Source: Thalassobaculaceae bacterium
GTDB taxonomy: Bacteria; Pseudomonadota; Alphaproteobacteria; Thalassobaculales; Thalassobaculaceae
Direction of reading: 5' to 3'
Assembly (NCBI GenBank): GCA_029212785.1
Contig: JARGOG010000043.1
Span: forward strand, 1 to 36,857
DNA: 36,857 bases
Part shown: piece after piece, positions 16,483 through 23,915 of the stretch
Numbering within the stretch: the stretch's first letter is position 1
Layout of the letters: each line of letters opens with the position of its first letter
Program-made: the position numbers and the translations under genes
Notes under the pieces: generated by a model
Database searches by the model: none
What the model was told of the DNA's origin: nothing
Seen by the model: only the letters and a program-made list of their open reading frames with translations

Positions 16483-16959
16483 TCAGCGCACGTTCCTCAA
16501 TGCGTTCATCAGGTCACGCTCGGCCTGGGAGCGTGCTTCACCGTCATTGCCCGCCGCCGCCTCGGGCGGAGCCGGCTGCGGCTGCGCCGGTGGCGCGCGA
16601 CGCGCCGGCCTGCGGGCGGGCGCGGCCTCCGCCGGCTGCGGCTTGCCGCTTGTGGCGTCGGCAATCCGCTCGGCCGTTCCGTCGGCCCGCTCGATCAGGA
16701 ACAGCAACTCGTCCCGCAGGGCTTGCGCCTTGACGATCGGTTCATTGAGCAGGGTCTGGGTCTGCTCGGCCGCCTGGCGAATTCCCTTGAGGCTGGCATC
16801 GGCTTTGGCCGTGGCCTGGCTCATCCGTTCCAGGAAAGTCTCCAGACCTTCCTTCTCGGATCTGAGCATTGCGAGACGCCGATGCAAGACCACGGCATAG
16901 ACGATCGTCGCGAGCAGCAGAATGATCAGGAGGACATCGAGGATCAACGCCACGTTCAT
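16483..16959 (-). CDS. DUF6468-type flagellar-associated membrane protein
   Basis: The 158-residue protein has one N-terminal membrane helix (about 5-25, LILDVLLIILLLATIVYAVVL) followed by a basic flank (HRRLAMLRSEKEGLE), a helical segment (FLERMSQATAKADASLKGIRQAAEQTQTLLNEPIVKAQALRDELLFLIERADGTAERI) and a Pro/Ala-rich tail ending AERDLMNALRNVR. This architecture between fliM and motE matches the uncharacterised DUF6468 family common in alphaproteobacterial flagellar operons; the name is from memory of that family. No biochemical function is known to me. It probably sits in the inner membrane near the stator or C-ring. Confidence 0.75.
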   Translation of the reverse strand: MNVALILDVLLIILLLATIVYAVVLHRRLAMLRSEKEGLETFLERMSQATAKADASLKGIRQAAEQTQTLLNEPIVKAQALRDELLFLIERADGTAERIADATSGKPQPAEAAPARRPARRAPPAQPQPAPPEAAAGNDGEARSQAERDLMNALRNVR

Positions 16960-17039
16960 GCACGCCCCCTCATCGCCAGTTCTGCCATCAGCCGCCTATC
17001 CTCTCACCGGCCGGCGCCAAGGCGCCGCCCATCCAGCCC

Positions 17040-18065
17040 TCACATCTTGCGGAGACGGTTGCTGATCCGCACCGCGATGCTGCCGCCCTTGCGCCCCATC
17101 TTACCATTGAACAGCGAGACATTCCCGCATCGCATGTCGATGGTCGAGTTCGGCATCGCGTTCAGCAGGATCCGGCTGCCCGGCTTCAGGTTGAGCACGT
17201 CGTTCAGCGGCATCACCACCTCGTCGAGCACGGCGTCCAGTTCGACGTCGGTGTTCCACAATTCGTTCGCCAGGTGGGTTTCCCAGATCGAGTCACGGCC
17301 GAACTTCTCGCCCATGAACATCTGCAGCAGCAGCTCGCGCACCGGTTCCAGGGTGGCGTAGGGCAGCATCAGTTCCAGTCGGCCGCCGCGGTCTTCCATG
17401 TCGATGCGCAGCCGCGCGAGCACGGCCGCGTTCGCCGGGCGGGCGATCGTCGCGAAGCGCGGGTTGGTCTCCAGCCGGTCGAAGCGGAAGGTCACCGGGC
17501 TCAGCGGATCGAAGGCGGCGGACAGGTCGCTCAGCACCACGTTGACCATGCGTTCGACGAGGTTGCGCTCGATCGTCGTGTAGGGCCGACCTTCAATACG
17601 CATCGCCGCCGTGCCGCGGCGACCGCCGAGCAGCACGTCGACGATCGAGTAGATCAGCGCGCTGTCCACGACCAGCAGGCCGTAATTGTCCCATTCCTCC
17701 GCCTTGAACACCGACAGCATCGCCGGCAGCGGGATCGAGTTCAGGTAGTCGCCGAAGCGGATGGAGGTGATGTTGTCGAGCGAGACTTCGACGTTGTCCG
17801 AAGTGAAGTTTCGCAGGCTGGTCGACATCATGCGGACGAGGCGGTCGAACACGACCTCGAGCATCGGCAGGCGTTCGTAGGAAACGAGCGCCGAGTTGAC
17901 GATGGCATGAATGCCCGAAGTGTCGCTTTCGCCGCCACCGGCTTCGTCGAAGCCAAGCAGACTGTCGATCTCGTCCTGGTTTAGGACGCGCGCGGAGCCG
18001 ACATCTTCCTCTTCGTCATCTCCCATCGCCTCCCATTCGGCGGCGAGATCGTCATCGGTTGCCAT
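17040..18065 (-). CDS. fliM: FliM, C-ring switch protein
   Basis: FliM is the middle part of the flagellar C-ring; it binds CheY-P and FliG. The 341-residue product contains the CheY-binding peptide LNQDEIDSLLGF (about 28-39), the middle CheC-like domain (LRNFTSDNVEVSLDNITSIRFGDYLNSIP...) and a C-terminal FliN-like SpoA domain (VELDAVLDEVVMPLNDVLNLKPGSRILLNAMPNSTIDMRCGNVSLFNGKMGRKGGSIAVRI). The ATG at 18063-18065 follows GAGG by eight bases; an upstream extension would be Cys/Arg-rich and unrelated to FliM. It follows fliL by 46 bp and precedes the DUF6468-type gene. Confidence 0.97.
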   Translation of the reverse strand: MATDDDLAAEWEAMGDDEEEDVGSARVLNQDEIDSLLGFDEAGGGESDTSGIHAIVNSALVSYERLPMLEVVFDRLVRMMSTSLRNFTSDNVEVSLDNITSIRFGDYLNSIPLPAMLSVFKAEEWDNYGLLVVDSALIYSIVDVLLGGRRGTAAMRIEGRPYTTIERNLVERMVNVVLSDLSAAFDPLSPVTFRFDRLETNPRFATIARPANAAVLARLRIDMEDRGGRLELMLPYATLEPVRELLLQMFMGEKFGRDSIWETHLANELWNTDVELDAVLDEVVMPLNDVLNLKPGSRILLNAMPNSTIDMRCGNVSLFNGKMGRKGGSIAVRISNRLRKM

Positions 18066-18111
18066 CAGCCCAGCCTCATCTCTTTCCGGCTCGTCTGCCT
18101 CGGGGCCGGTC

Positions 18112-18648
18112 CTACTGGACCAGCATTTCCTTGAATAGCACGTCCCGCACCCGGACCGGTCGGGCGGCGAGATTGACCCGCCGAAGCAGCTCTTCACGCA
18201 GGCGATACATACCGGCCGACCCGTTCAGGTCGTCGACCCGCAGTTCGCGCAGATAGACCTGGAAGTTGTCGACGATGCGCGGCAGCACCTCGTTGATCCT
18301 GTCGGTGTCCTGCGGACCTTCCAACTCCAGTGCGATCTTGATCTTCAGGAAGGTCGACTTCCGGCCATTGGTGTTCAGGTTCACGATCAGGTCGGGCACC
18401 TCGAAGAAGAAGGCCCGCGTCTCCTGCGGCTGCGGCGGTGGCGCCGGCGCGTGCTCGCCCTCGGCGGCCTCGGCCGGTGGCGGCTCGTGACTGCTGAACA
18501 GGCCAAGCATGACCGCCGCCCCTACGCCGCCGCCGACGAGGACGAGGACGAGAATGGCGGCAAAGATGATCAGCCGCTTGCCGCTGACGCGTTTCTTGTC
18601 CGGCTCATCGCCGGAGGAATCCATTTCGTCGAGGGCTTCTTCAGCCAT
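18112..18648 (-). CDS. fliL: FliL, stator-associated flagellar protein
   Basis: FliL forms rings around stator units and helps torque. The 178-residue protein has an acidic N-terminus, one membrane helix (about 25-45, LIIFAAILVLVLVGGGVGAAVML) and a periplasmic FliL domain (VPDLIVNLNTNGRKSTFLKIKIALELEGPQDTDRINEVLPRIVDNFQVYLRELRVDDLNG...LREELLRRVNLAARPVRVRDVLFKEMLVQ). The ATG at 18646-18648 is chosen because GGGAGA lies upstream; longer in-frame starts lack support. It is the first gene of the long minus-strand motor operon behind a sigma-54-like site at 18779-18794. Confidence 0.96.
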   Translation of the reverse strand: MAEEALDEMDSSGDEPDKKRVSGKRLIIFAAILVLVLVGGGVGAAVMLGLFSSHEPPPAEAAEGEHAPAPPPQPQETRAFFFEVPDLIVNLNTNGRKSTFLKIKIALELEGPQDTDRINEVLPRIVDNFQVYLRELRVDDLNGSAGMYRLREELLRRVNLAARPVRVRDVLFKEMLVQ

Positions 18649-18718
18649 CAGACTCTCCCTCGGGCCGATCTGTCGGGCCCTGGTCTCCGCCGGCTCGAGC
18701 GACAATCGAGCGTATGCC

Positions 18719-18737
18719 GCCGGCACATCCTGCCGGC
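18719..18737. promoter_or_regulatory. Perfect GGCA-N5-TGCC dyad in the fliL/flgF control region
   Basis: GCCGGCA (18719-18725), a five-base spacer and TGCCGGC (18731-18737) form a perfect 7-bp inverted repeat. It is about 40 bp downstream of the predicted fliL start and about 180 bp upstream of the predicted flgF start, distances usable by a sigma-54 activator. The core matches three other dyads in the window. It is a candidate site for an FlbD-type activator. Confidence 0.55.
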
Positions 18738-18778
18738 CCATGACGCGCGATGCGTCGCCGCCGGCCTGTCGATCCCAT

Positions 18779-18794
18779 GCAAGCACGGTGCCGA
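18779..18794 (-). promoter_or_regulatory. Sigma-54-like promoter for the fliL operon
   Basis: On the minus strand the site reads TCGGCACCGTGCTTGC: GG-N10-GC spacing is exact, and the only departures are C for T before GGCAC and C for G after it. The predicted start is near 18768, about 120 nt before the fliL ATG. Confidence 0.65.
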
Positions 18795-18880
18795 CTCACC
18801 TGATTCTACAGAAAGGACGCCGTCGGTTAAAGGCCGGTGCCGTCGAGGCCGACATCAGGCGTTCTCTGGCGCTCCTGAGT

Positions 18881-18897
18881 TTGGCACGGAGCCTGCA
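18881..18897 (+). promoter_or_regulatory. Sigma-54 promoter for flgF
   Basis: TTGGCACGGAGCCTGCA carries a full TGGCACG -24 element and GC at exact N10 spacing. The predicted start is near 18907, about 75 nt upstream of the flgF ATG. Confidence 0.85.
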
Positions 18898-18981
18898 TAT
18901 GAAATCGCCGAGACCTCGGGGCCACCCCGACGGCCCACAGACAAGAGCCCGAAACGGGCCTGTGCATCAAAGGAGAGAGTG

Positions 18982-19713
18982 ATGGAGAACTCGATCTATA
19001 TCGGCCTGTCGCGCCAGGCGGCACTCCGCCGGCAGATGAGCCAGGTCGCGAACAACATCGCGAACATGAACACCACCGGCTTCAAACGCGAGCTGATGAT
19101 CTATCAGGCGTACGAGACCAAGATCCCGTTCGCTCAGGAGAACGACTTCGTCATCGACAAGGGCTCGGCGATCGATCATCAGCCGGGCGCGATGCACAAG
19201 ACCGGCAACACCTTCGATCTGGCGATCGCGGGTCCGGGCTTCTTCCAGGTGGATGACGGCACCGGCACCTACTACACCCGCAACGGCACCTTCTCGCTCG
19301 ACGAGAACAACCAACTCGTCACCAACCAGGGCCACACGGTGCTCGACGCGGCGGGCGATCCGATCTTCGTGCCGCGCTCCGACGAGAAGATCGTCATCGA
19401 GACCGACGGCAGCGTAAAGCTCGGCGACGAGGTCTTCGGACAGCTTGCCGTTGTCGAGTTCGACAATCCCGTGGGCCTCAAGAAGGTCCGCAACTCCCTG
19501 TTCGAAACCGATGAGCTGCCGCGCCCCGCCGAAAACAGCGCGGTTCAGCAGGGATTGATCGAATCCTCGAACGTGAACCCGATCACCGAGCTCACCACCA
19601 TGATCGAAGTCAGCCGCATGTACGAGGCGGTGAAGAACCTGATCAGCACCGAAAGCGAGCGCGAGCAGCAGGCGATCCAGCGGTTGGCACGACCTGTGCA
19701 AGGTTCCGCCTGA
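18982..19713 (+). CDS. flgF: FlgF, proximal rod protein
   Basis: FlgF is a rod subunit between FlgC and FlgG. The 243-residue protein has the rod/hook N-terminal motif NNIANMNTTGFKRE, the central GFFQVDDGTGTYYTRNGTFSLDENNQLVTNQGHTVLD segment, and the C-terminal motif LIESSNVNPITELTTMIEVSRMYE. The start ATG is preceded by AGGAGAGAG. Length is normal for an alphaproteobacterial FlgF. A 37-bp stretch (19049-19085) is repeated exactly in flgG. Confidence 0.96.
   Translation: MENSIYIGLSRQAALRRQMSQVANNIANMNTTGFKRELMIYQAYETKIPFAQENDFVIDKGSAIDHQPGAMHKTGNTFDLAIAGPGFFQVDDGTGTYYTRNGTFSLDENNQLVTNQGHTVLDAAGDPIFVPRSDEKIVIETDGSVKLGDEVFGQLAVVEFDNPVGLKKVRNSLFETDELPRPAENSAVQQGLIESSNVNPITELTTMIEVSRMYEAVKNLISTESEREQQAIQRLARPVQGSA
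19049..19085. repeat. 37-bp exact direct repeat shared with flgG (copy 1)
   Basis: This stretch in flgF, encoding the NNIANMNTTGFK motif, is identical to 19865-19901 in flgG. The two copies are 816 bp apart and in the same reading phase of their genes, so recombination between them would fuse flgF to flgG in frame. Confidence 0.85.
19684..19700 (+). promoter_or_regulatory. Sigma-54 promoter for flgG, inside the flgF 3' end
   Basis: TTGGCACGACCTGTGCA has a full -24 element and GC at exact N10 spacing. It overlaps the last codons of flgF and predicts a start near 19710, about 90 nt upstream of the flgG ATG. This allows flgG expression independent of flgF. Confidence 0.75.
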
Positions 19714-19800
19714 ACCTTTTGACAGGTGACCGGCCGAGTTGAGGCCTGGCCCTAGACCAGACGAGACAGGACCCGACGCGGTCATCCAGGGAGTAGAGTT

Positions 19801-20586
19801 ATGCAGTCGCTGAACATCGCCGCCACCGGCATGAACGCACAGCAGATGAATGTCGAGGTCATCTCGAACAACATCGCGAACATGAACACCACCGGCTTCA
19901 AGCGCCAGCGCGTTGAGTTCCAGGACCTGATCTACCAGGATCAGCGCCGGGTGGGTACGGCCTCCTCCGACGCCGGTACGGTGGTTCCCTCGGGTATCCA
20001 GCTTGGTCTCGGCGTGAAAACGGCCGCGACCTACCGGGTGAACGAGCAGGGCGCGCTGATCCTCACGGATAACCAGTTCGACCTGTCGATCCGCGGCGAA
20101 GGGTACTTCCAGATCACCCTGCCGAACGGCAATACGGCCTACAGCCGGTCCGGCTCGTTCCAGCTCGACCAGAACGGCACGCTGGTCACCCCTGACGGTT
20201 ACACCGTACAGCCGGGGATCACCATTCCGGCCGACGCGCTCAACGTGACGATCAACGAATCCGGTCAGGTCTTCGCCCAGATCGACGGCCAGGTCGACGA
20301 GCAGAATGTCGGCCAGTTGCAGCTCGCGATCTTCCAGAACCCGGCCGGCCTCGAGAATGTCGGCAACAACCTGCTGCTGGAGACCGCCGCGTCCGGCGCC
20401 GCCAGTTCCGGCGCGCCCGGTGCCGCCGGTTACGGCCGCCTGCAGCAGGGTTTCCTGGAATCCTCGAACGTCGACCCGGTGCAGGAGATCACCAACCTGA
20501 TCACCGCCCAGCGCGCGTACGAGTTGAACTCCAAGGTCATCGAGACCTCGGACCAGATGATGTCGACGGTCAACAACGTCCGATAA
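19801..20586 (+). CDS. flgG: FlgG, distal rod protein
   Basis: FlgG builds the distal rod that crosses the P and L rings. The 261-residue protein begins MQSLNIAATGMNAQQMNVEV, has NNIANMNTTGFKRQRVEFQDLIYQ, the FlgG-specific VPSGIQLGLGVKTAAT segment, and ends LESSNVDPVQEITNLITAQRAYELNSKVIETSDQMMSTVNNVR. Length is typical. A GGGAGTAG sequence precedes the ATG. flgA follows after a 70-bp gap with a strong hairpin. Confidence 0.98.
   Translation: MQSLNIAATGMNAQQMNVEVISNNIANMNTTGFKRQRVEFQDLIYQDQRRVGTASSDAGTVVPSGIQLGLGVKTAATYRVNEQGALILTDNQFDLSIRGEGYFQITLPNGNTAYSRSGSFQLDQNGTLVTPDGYTVQPGITIPADALNVTINESGQVFAQIDGQVDEQNVGQLQLAIFQNPAGLENVGNNLLLETAASGAASSGAPGAAGYGRLQQGFLESSNVDPVQEITNLITAQRAYELNSKVIETSDQMMSTVNNVR
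19865..19901. repeat. 37-bp exact direct repeat shared with flgF (copy 2)
   Basis: Identical to 19049-19085. It encodes the rod-family NNIANMNTTGFK motif in flgG. Identity extends to synonymous positions, so recent gene conversion or strong constraint are both possible. Confidence 0.85.
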
Positions 20587-20614
20587 CACCATCTGACGCC
20601 CCTCTTTGAGCATG

Positions 20615-20637
20615 CGGTCCCCGCGCTGCGGGGACCG
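20615..20637. repeat. GC-rich perfect hairpin between flgG and flgA
   Basis: CGGTCCCCGC, loop GCT, GCGGGGACCG form a perfect 10-bp stem with a three-base loop, 28 bp after the flgG stop and 20 bp before the flgA ATG. There is no T-run. It may stabilise the flgG transcript, attenuate read-through into flgA, or limit flgA translation relative to the abundant rod protein. Confidence 0.6.
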
Positions 20638-20656
20638 GGACGACGGGAGAATACCC

Positions 20657-21670
20657 ATGATCCGGATGCGAAACGCCTTCACCAGCCTGGCCCTCGCCGC
20701 ATCGCTGGCAACCGGCCTCACCGTTGCGGCCGCGCCGACGGCCGGCGCGTCGGGAACCGGGCAGTCTCTGCAGGCTGGGCAGAACCTGCCGCTCATCTTG
20801 CGCGACCGGATCTCGTTGGAGCACGGGGAGCTGATGCTCTCCGATCTCTTCGCCAATCTGCCGGACGGGGTCGACCACCGGATCTCCGACGCCCCGGCCC
20901 CCGGCGAACGCATGGTGCTCGGCGCGCGCCAGATCTGGCAGTACACCCAGGCGTTCGACCTGAACTGGCGGCCCGAGCGCTCGAAGATCGCAGTGATCGT
21001 GACCCGGGCCAGCATCGAAATTCCGATGGACGTGATCGCCGACACGCTGACCGACCGTCTGGCGATGGAGTATGTCGAAGACCAGTTCGAGATCGACCTG
21101 TTCGGCCGTACCTCGAACATGTTCATCGCCGCCAGCGAACCGATGGACCTGACCGTTCATTCGCTCAGCTACGAACCGCGCTCCAAGCGCTTCGACGCCT
21201 CGGTCAGCGCCAATGGTGGCCCGGTCACCCAGGTCAGCGGCAAAGTCGTCGCGATGGTCGAGGTGCCGATGTTGCGCCGGCACGCCATGCCGGGTCAGGT
21301 CATCACCGAGGAAATGATTGCCTGGCAGCGCGTGCCGACCCGCCGCGCCAGCGTGACCACGGTCACCCGCCGCGAGGATATCATCGGCCAAACCGCGCGC
21401 CGTCCGTTGACCGCCGGCGTGCCGATCCGCCTGACCGACCTGAAGCCGAACCTGCTGGTCACCAAGGGCGAAATGATCACCCTCATGGTCCGCACCGGCC
21501 AGATGACCCTGACCGCCCGCGGCAAGGCCTTGGAATCCGCGACCAGGGGTGCAGTCATCCGGGTCACGAACACCCAGAGCAAGAAGGTCGTGGAGGCGCG
21601 GGTGATCGGCCCGGACATGGCCATCGTCGAACCGGCGTCGCTCGCCAACCTCGCCGCCCTGAACGGCTGA
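20657..21670 (+). CDS. flgA: FlgA, P-ring assembly chaperone
   Basis: FlgA is a periplasmic chaperone that helps FlgI polymerise into the P ring. The 337-residue precursor has a signal peptide (MIRMRNAFTSLALAASLATGLTVAAAPTAGA). The C-terminal SAF/FlgA domain reads VEVPMLRRHAMPGQVITEEMIAWQRVPTRRA...DIIGQTARRPLTAGVPIRLTDLKP...GEMITLMVRTGQMTLTARGKALESATRGAVIRVTNTQSKKVVEARVIG, which is characteristic. The ATG at 20657 follows GGGAGA; an earlier in-frame start at 20606 would bury that site and the signal peptide. flgH follows. Confidence 0.95.
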   Translation: MIRMRNAFTSLALAASLATGLTVAAAPTAGASGTGQSLQAGQNLPLILRDRISLEHGELMLSDLFANLPDGVDHRISDAPAPGERMVLGARQIWQYTQAFDLNWRPERSKIAVIVTRASIEIPMDVIADTLTDRLAMEYVEDQFEIDLFGRTSNMFIAASEPMDLTVHSLSYEPRSKRFDASVSANGGPVTQVSGKVVAMVEVPMLRRHAMPGQVITEEMIAWQRVPTRRASVTTVTRREDIIGQTARRPLTAGVPIRLTDLKPNLLVTKGEMITLMVRTGQMTLTARGKALESATRGAVIRVTNTQSKKVVEARVIGPDMAIVEPASLANLAALNG

Positions 21671-21717
21671 GCCGAGCGCCCGCCCAGAAACCCGCCGCGC
21701 CGCCACGCAAAGCGAAA

Positions 21718-21733
21718 CTGGCACGGCTCTTGA
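21718..21733 (+). promoter_or_regulatory. Sigma-54-like promoter for flgH
   Basis: CTGGCACGGCTCTTGA has a full TGGCACG -24 element but GA instead of GC at the -12 position. It lies about 38 bp before the flgH ATG. It may be a weaker promoter or flgH may rely mainly on read-through from flgA. Confidence 0.5.
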
Positions 21734-21770
21734 TACACGGGTGCAGAAGCGCCCTTTGGAGGATGAAGAA

Positions 21771-22535
21771 ATGACCCGCCTCACCTCACCGAACCGGATC
21801 CGGCCGTTCCTCGGCATCACCGCCGTCGCGATCCTGCTCTCCGGCTGCAACGCGCTCGACCGACTGTCCAATCTCGGCGCGGCGCCGGAACTCTCACGAA
21901 TCCAGAACCCCATCGACTCTCCGGGTTACCAACCGGTCAACATGCCGATGCCGGCGCCGGTCGTCGCGACCCGACAGGCCAATTCGTTGTGGCAGGAAGG
22001 CAGCCGCGCCTTCTTCAAGGATCAGCGCGCCAGCGACATCGGCGACATCATCACCGTGGTGGTCGAGATCGACGACGACGCCGCCGTGACCAACACCACG
22101 ACCCGGACCCGCACCAACAGCGACGCCGCGCAGCTCGGCGGTCTGTTCGGCTTCGAAGGGTCGCTCGGCGATGTCTTCCCGGAAGCGGTGACCGGCGACA
22201 ACCTGGTGGACCTCGGGTCCTCGACCAGCAACGTGGGCAACGGCGAGGTCGACCGCGAGGAAGACATCAACATCCGCATCGCCGCGGTGATCACGCAGAA
22301 ACTGCCGAACGGCAACCTTGTCCTCTACGGTCGGCAGGAAGTGCGCGTGAACTTCGAGGTCCGCGAGATCGTGGTCGGCGGCGTGATCCGCGCGGCGGAC
22401 ATCACCGCCACCAACACGATCAGCTACGACCAGATGGCGGAGGCGCGCATCGCCTACGGCGGCCGCGGCCAGCTCACCGATGTGCAGCAGCCGCGCTACG
22501 GCAGCCAGGTGCTCGACGTCATCATGCCATTCTGA
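21771..22535 (+). CDS. flgH: FlgH, L-ring lipoprotein
   Basis: FlgH forms the outer-membrane L ring. The 254-residue lipoprotein has a lipobox LLSGC after a hydrophobic signal, then the family motifs SLWQEGSRAFFKDQRASDIGDIITVVVEIDD, the NGNLVLYGRQEVRVNFEVREIVVGGVIRAADITATNTISYDQMAEARIAYGGRGQLTDVQQPRYGSQVLDVIMPF C-terminal block. The ATG at 21771 follows GGAGGA; an earlier in-frame ATG (21741) would place that site within the gene. It ends 60 bp before a strong terminator and converges on dksA. Confidence 0.96.
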   Translation: MTRLTSPNRIRPFLGITAVAILLSGCNALDRLSNLGAAPELSRIQNPIDSPGYQPVNMPMPAPVVATRQANSLWQEGSRAFFKDQRASDIGDIITVVVEIDDDAAVTNTTTRTRTNSDAAQLGGLFGFEGSLGDVFPEAVTGDNLVDLGSSTSNVGNGEVDREEDINIRIAAVITQKLPNGNLVLYGRQEVRVNFEVREIVVGGVIRAADITATNTISYDQMAEARIAYGGRGQLTDVQQPRYGSQVLDVIMPF

Positions 22536-22595
22536 CCCCGAGCATCTTCCGGCCGGCGAAGTCTCCCGCGTCGCACGCCGCCGGTCCGGAAAGCA

Positions 22596-22621
22596 GAAGG
22601 CCGCCCCCAAGGGCGGCCTTC
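22596..22621. terminator. Bidirectional terminator between flgH and dksA
   Basis: GAAGGCCGCCC (22596-22606), loop CCAA, GGGCGGCCTTC (22611-22621) form a perfect 11-bp stem between two convergent genes. The A/T-containing outer ends can supply a short T stretch on either strand. Confidence 0.8.
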
Positions 22622-22657
22622 GTGCGTTCAACGGTGCGCGCCGCGCGCGGTGTTCAT

Positions 22658-23074
22658 TCAGTCGTCGCGATGGGTACGTTCCATGCGCTCGTGGCGCTCC
22701 TGCGCTTCGAGGCTCAGGGTGGCGATCGGCCGCGCCTCCAGCCGTCGCAGGCTGATCGGCTCGTCCGTCTCTTCGCAATATCCGTACGTGCCGTCTTCGA
22801 TCCGCTTGAGCGCCGCTTCGATCTTGTTGATCAGCTTGCGTTCGCGGTCCCGGGTCCGCAGCTCGATGGAGTGCTCGGTCTCCAGCGACGCCCGATCCGC
22901 CATGTCCGGCTGCTGTAGATTCTGTTCTGTCAGGTTGCTCAGGGTTTCCCCGGCTTCCTTCACAAGGTCGGACTTCCAACGCAGCAGCTTCTGACGGAAA
23001 TACTCCAGCTGCTTCGGATTCATGAACTCCTCTTCATCCGACGGCTGATAGTCCGGCGGCAAGGTAACGCTCAT
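22658..23074 (-). CDS. dksA: DksA-family RNA polymerase regulator, single-cysteine type
   Basis: DksA binds the RNA polymerase secondary channel and works with ppGpp. The 138-residue protein has the coiled-coil region (about 18-92) with the tip motif DMADRA (57-62, the DxxDxA pattern), then the globular zinc-finger-like part GYCEETDEPISLRRLEARPIATLSLEAQERHER. Only one of the four zinc cysteines remains (C100), a pattern I associate with alphaproteobacterial DksA. GGAGGA precedes the ATG. It lies between flgH and fliX, an arrangement common in alphaproteobacteria. Confidence 0.95.
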   Translation of the reverse strand: MSVTLPPDYQPSDEEEFMNPKQLEYFRQKLLRWKSDLVKEAGETLSNLTEQNLQQPDMADRASLETEHSIELRTRDRERKLINKIEAALKRIEDGTYGYCEETDEPISLRRLEARPIATLSLEAQERHERMERTHRDD

Positions 23075-23092
23075 CCGAAATCCTCCACGGGT

Positions 23093-23104
23093 CTGCGATC
23101 GCAG
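23093..23104. promoter_or_regulatory. 12-bp perfect palindrome upstream of dksA
   Basis: CTGCGATCGCAG lies 18 bp upstream of the dksA ATG, just before its Shine-Dalgarno. It could be an operator or chance; there is no second copy nearby. Confidence 0.3.
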
Positions 23105-23214
23105 CCGGCCCGATCGGAGCGCCCGTAAGCGAGGGCCACTCCTGCCGGAACCAGCAGATATCGCCGATGGCCGGTGCCATTGCGCCGGTACCGCCGACAG
23201 CGACGGGCGTGGGG

Positions 23215-23631
23215 TTACACGCTTCGCCCCAGTTTCGCAAGCTCGACTCGCGCGCGGAGTTCGATGTCATCGAGGATTTCGGAGAGTTGGGGATCGTCGA
23301 GTTCCTCGCGCTGCTGGCGTACAGCCGTTGCGAGGTCATGGAGACGGTCGGCCGGGACCATCCCCATCAGCAGGCCGTCGCGAATATCTTCCAGGCGCGA
23401 CAGCATCAGTTCGGCCCGCTCCTTCGCCTTGCGGGCGTTGCCCTCGCGGTCGCCGACGGACTGCACCGCGAAGACGGACTCGACACCCGACAGCGGCGCC
23501 GGGCCGCTGGCCTGCTCGGTGGATTCGGTATCGGAGATCATGTCGGCGAAAGCCGAGCCGCCGGCGGACGACGACTTCTTCGCCCGCTTGGCCTGGGAGA
23601 CACCGCTGATCTTGGTAGGGTCGACCTTCAT
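23215..23631 (-). CDS. fliX: FliX, flagellar class II assembly regulator
   Basis: In Caulobacter FliX couples early flagellar assembly to FlbD, the sigma-54 activator. The 138-residue product starts MKVDPTKISGVSQAKRAKK and contains the family segments ALSGVESVFAVQSV-like (PLSGVESVFAVQSVG), KERAELMLSRLEDIRDGLLMGMVPADRLHDLATAVRQQREELDDPQLSEILDDIELRARVELAKL. The ATG at 23629-23631 follows GAGG by seven bases; an in-frame TTG at 23641-23643 is less likely. It is divergent from flgI, as in Caulobacter. Its presence implies an FlbD-type activator in this genome. Confidence 0.92.
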   Translation of the reverse strand: MKVDPTKISGVSQAKRAKKSSSAGGSAFADMISDTESTEQASGPAPLSGVESVFAVQSVGDREGNARKAKERAELMLSRLEDIRDGLLMGMVPADRLHDLATAVRQQREELDDPQLSEILDDIELRARVELAKLGRSV

Positions 23632-23822
23632 TCGAAGCCTCAATTGCCGTGGCGGTCGCGACGCGGCCCTGGCGCATATCCTGCAATTCTTTCCGCGTCA
23701 TAGCAAACACGGGCGCCGGCCCCCGAACGGGATCCCACGCAATTCGGATCCGCCCTTATATCACGGCCACCGCCGACACACGAACCCACCAGATCCTTCG
23801 CCGGAATGGTCGGTTCCCGCAC

Positions 23823-23839
23823 TTGGCACGAAACTCGCA
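23823..23839 (+). promoter_or_regulatory. Sigma-54 promoter for flgI
   Basis: TTGGCACGAAACTCGCA has a full -24 element and GC at exact N10 spacing. The predicted start is near 23850, about 66 nt upstream of the flgI ATG. It lies in the 284-bp fliX/flgI divergent region, in which I see no other clear signal. Confidence 0.8.
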
Positions 23840-23915
23840 TAGAAATCAGCGAGGCCGGTGAACCCGGCAGAAACGACAATCGAACCAAGACGCGCGAAAC
23901 GCGGGGACAGAGACG

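Larger units (their letters stand above)
18649..18981. other. Divergent fliL/flgF control region
   Basis: This 333-bp gene-free region drives fliL leftward and flgF rightward. It holds a minus-strand sigma-54-like site (18779-18794), a plus-strand sigma-54 site (18881-18897) and a perfect dyad (18719-18737) that could serve both promoters. I see no reading frame or RNA gene in it. Confidence 0.75.

Noticed and set aside
18967-21126. A minus-strand open frame of 719 codons antisense to flgF, flgG and flgA
   Set aside because: It is a mirror of three certain rod and ring genes and shows no domain or initiation signal; long antisense frames are expected at this GC content.
21894-22979. Minus-strand frame antisense to flgH and overlapping dksA
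   Set aside because: It overlaps two secure genes and crosses the bidirectional terminator between them.
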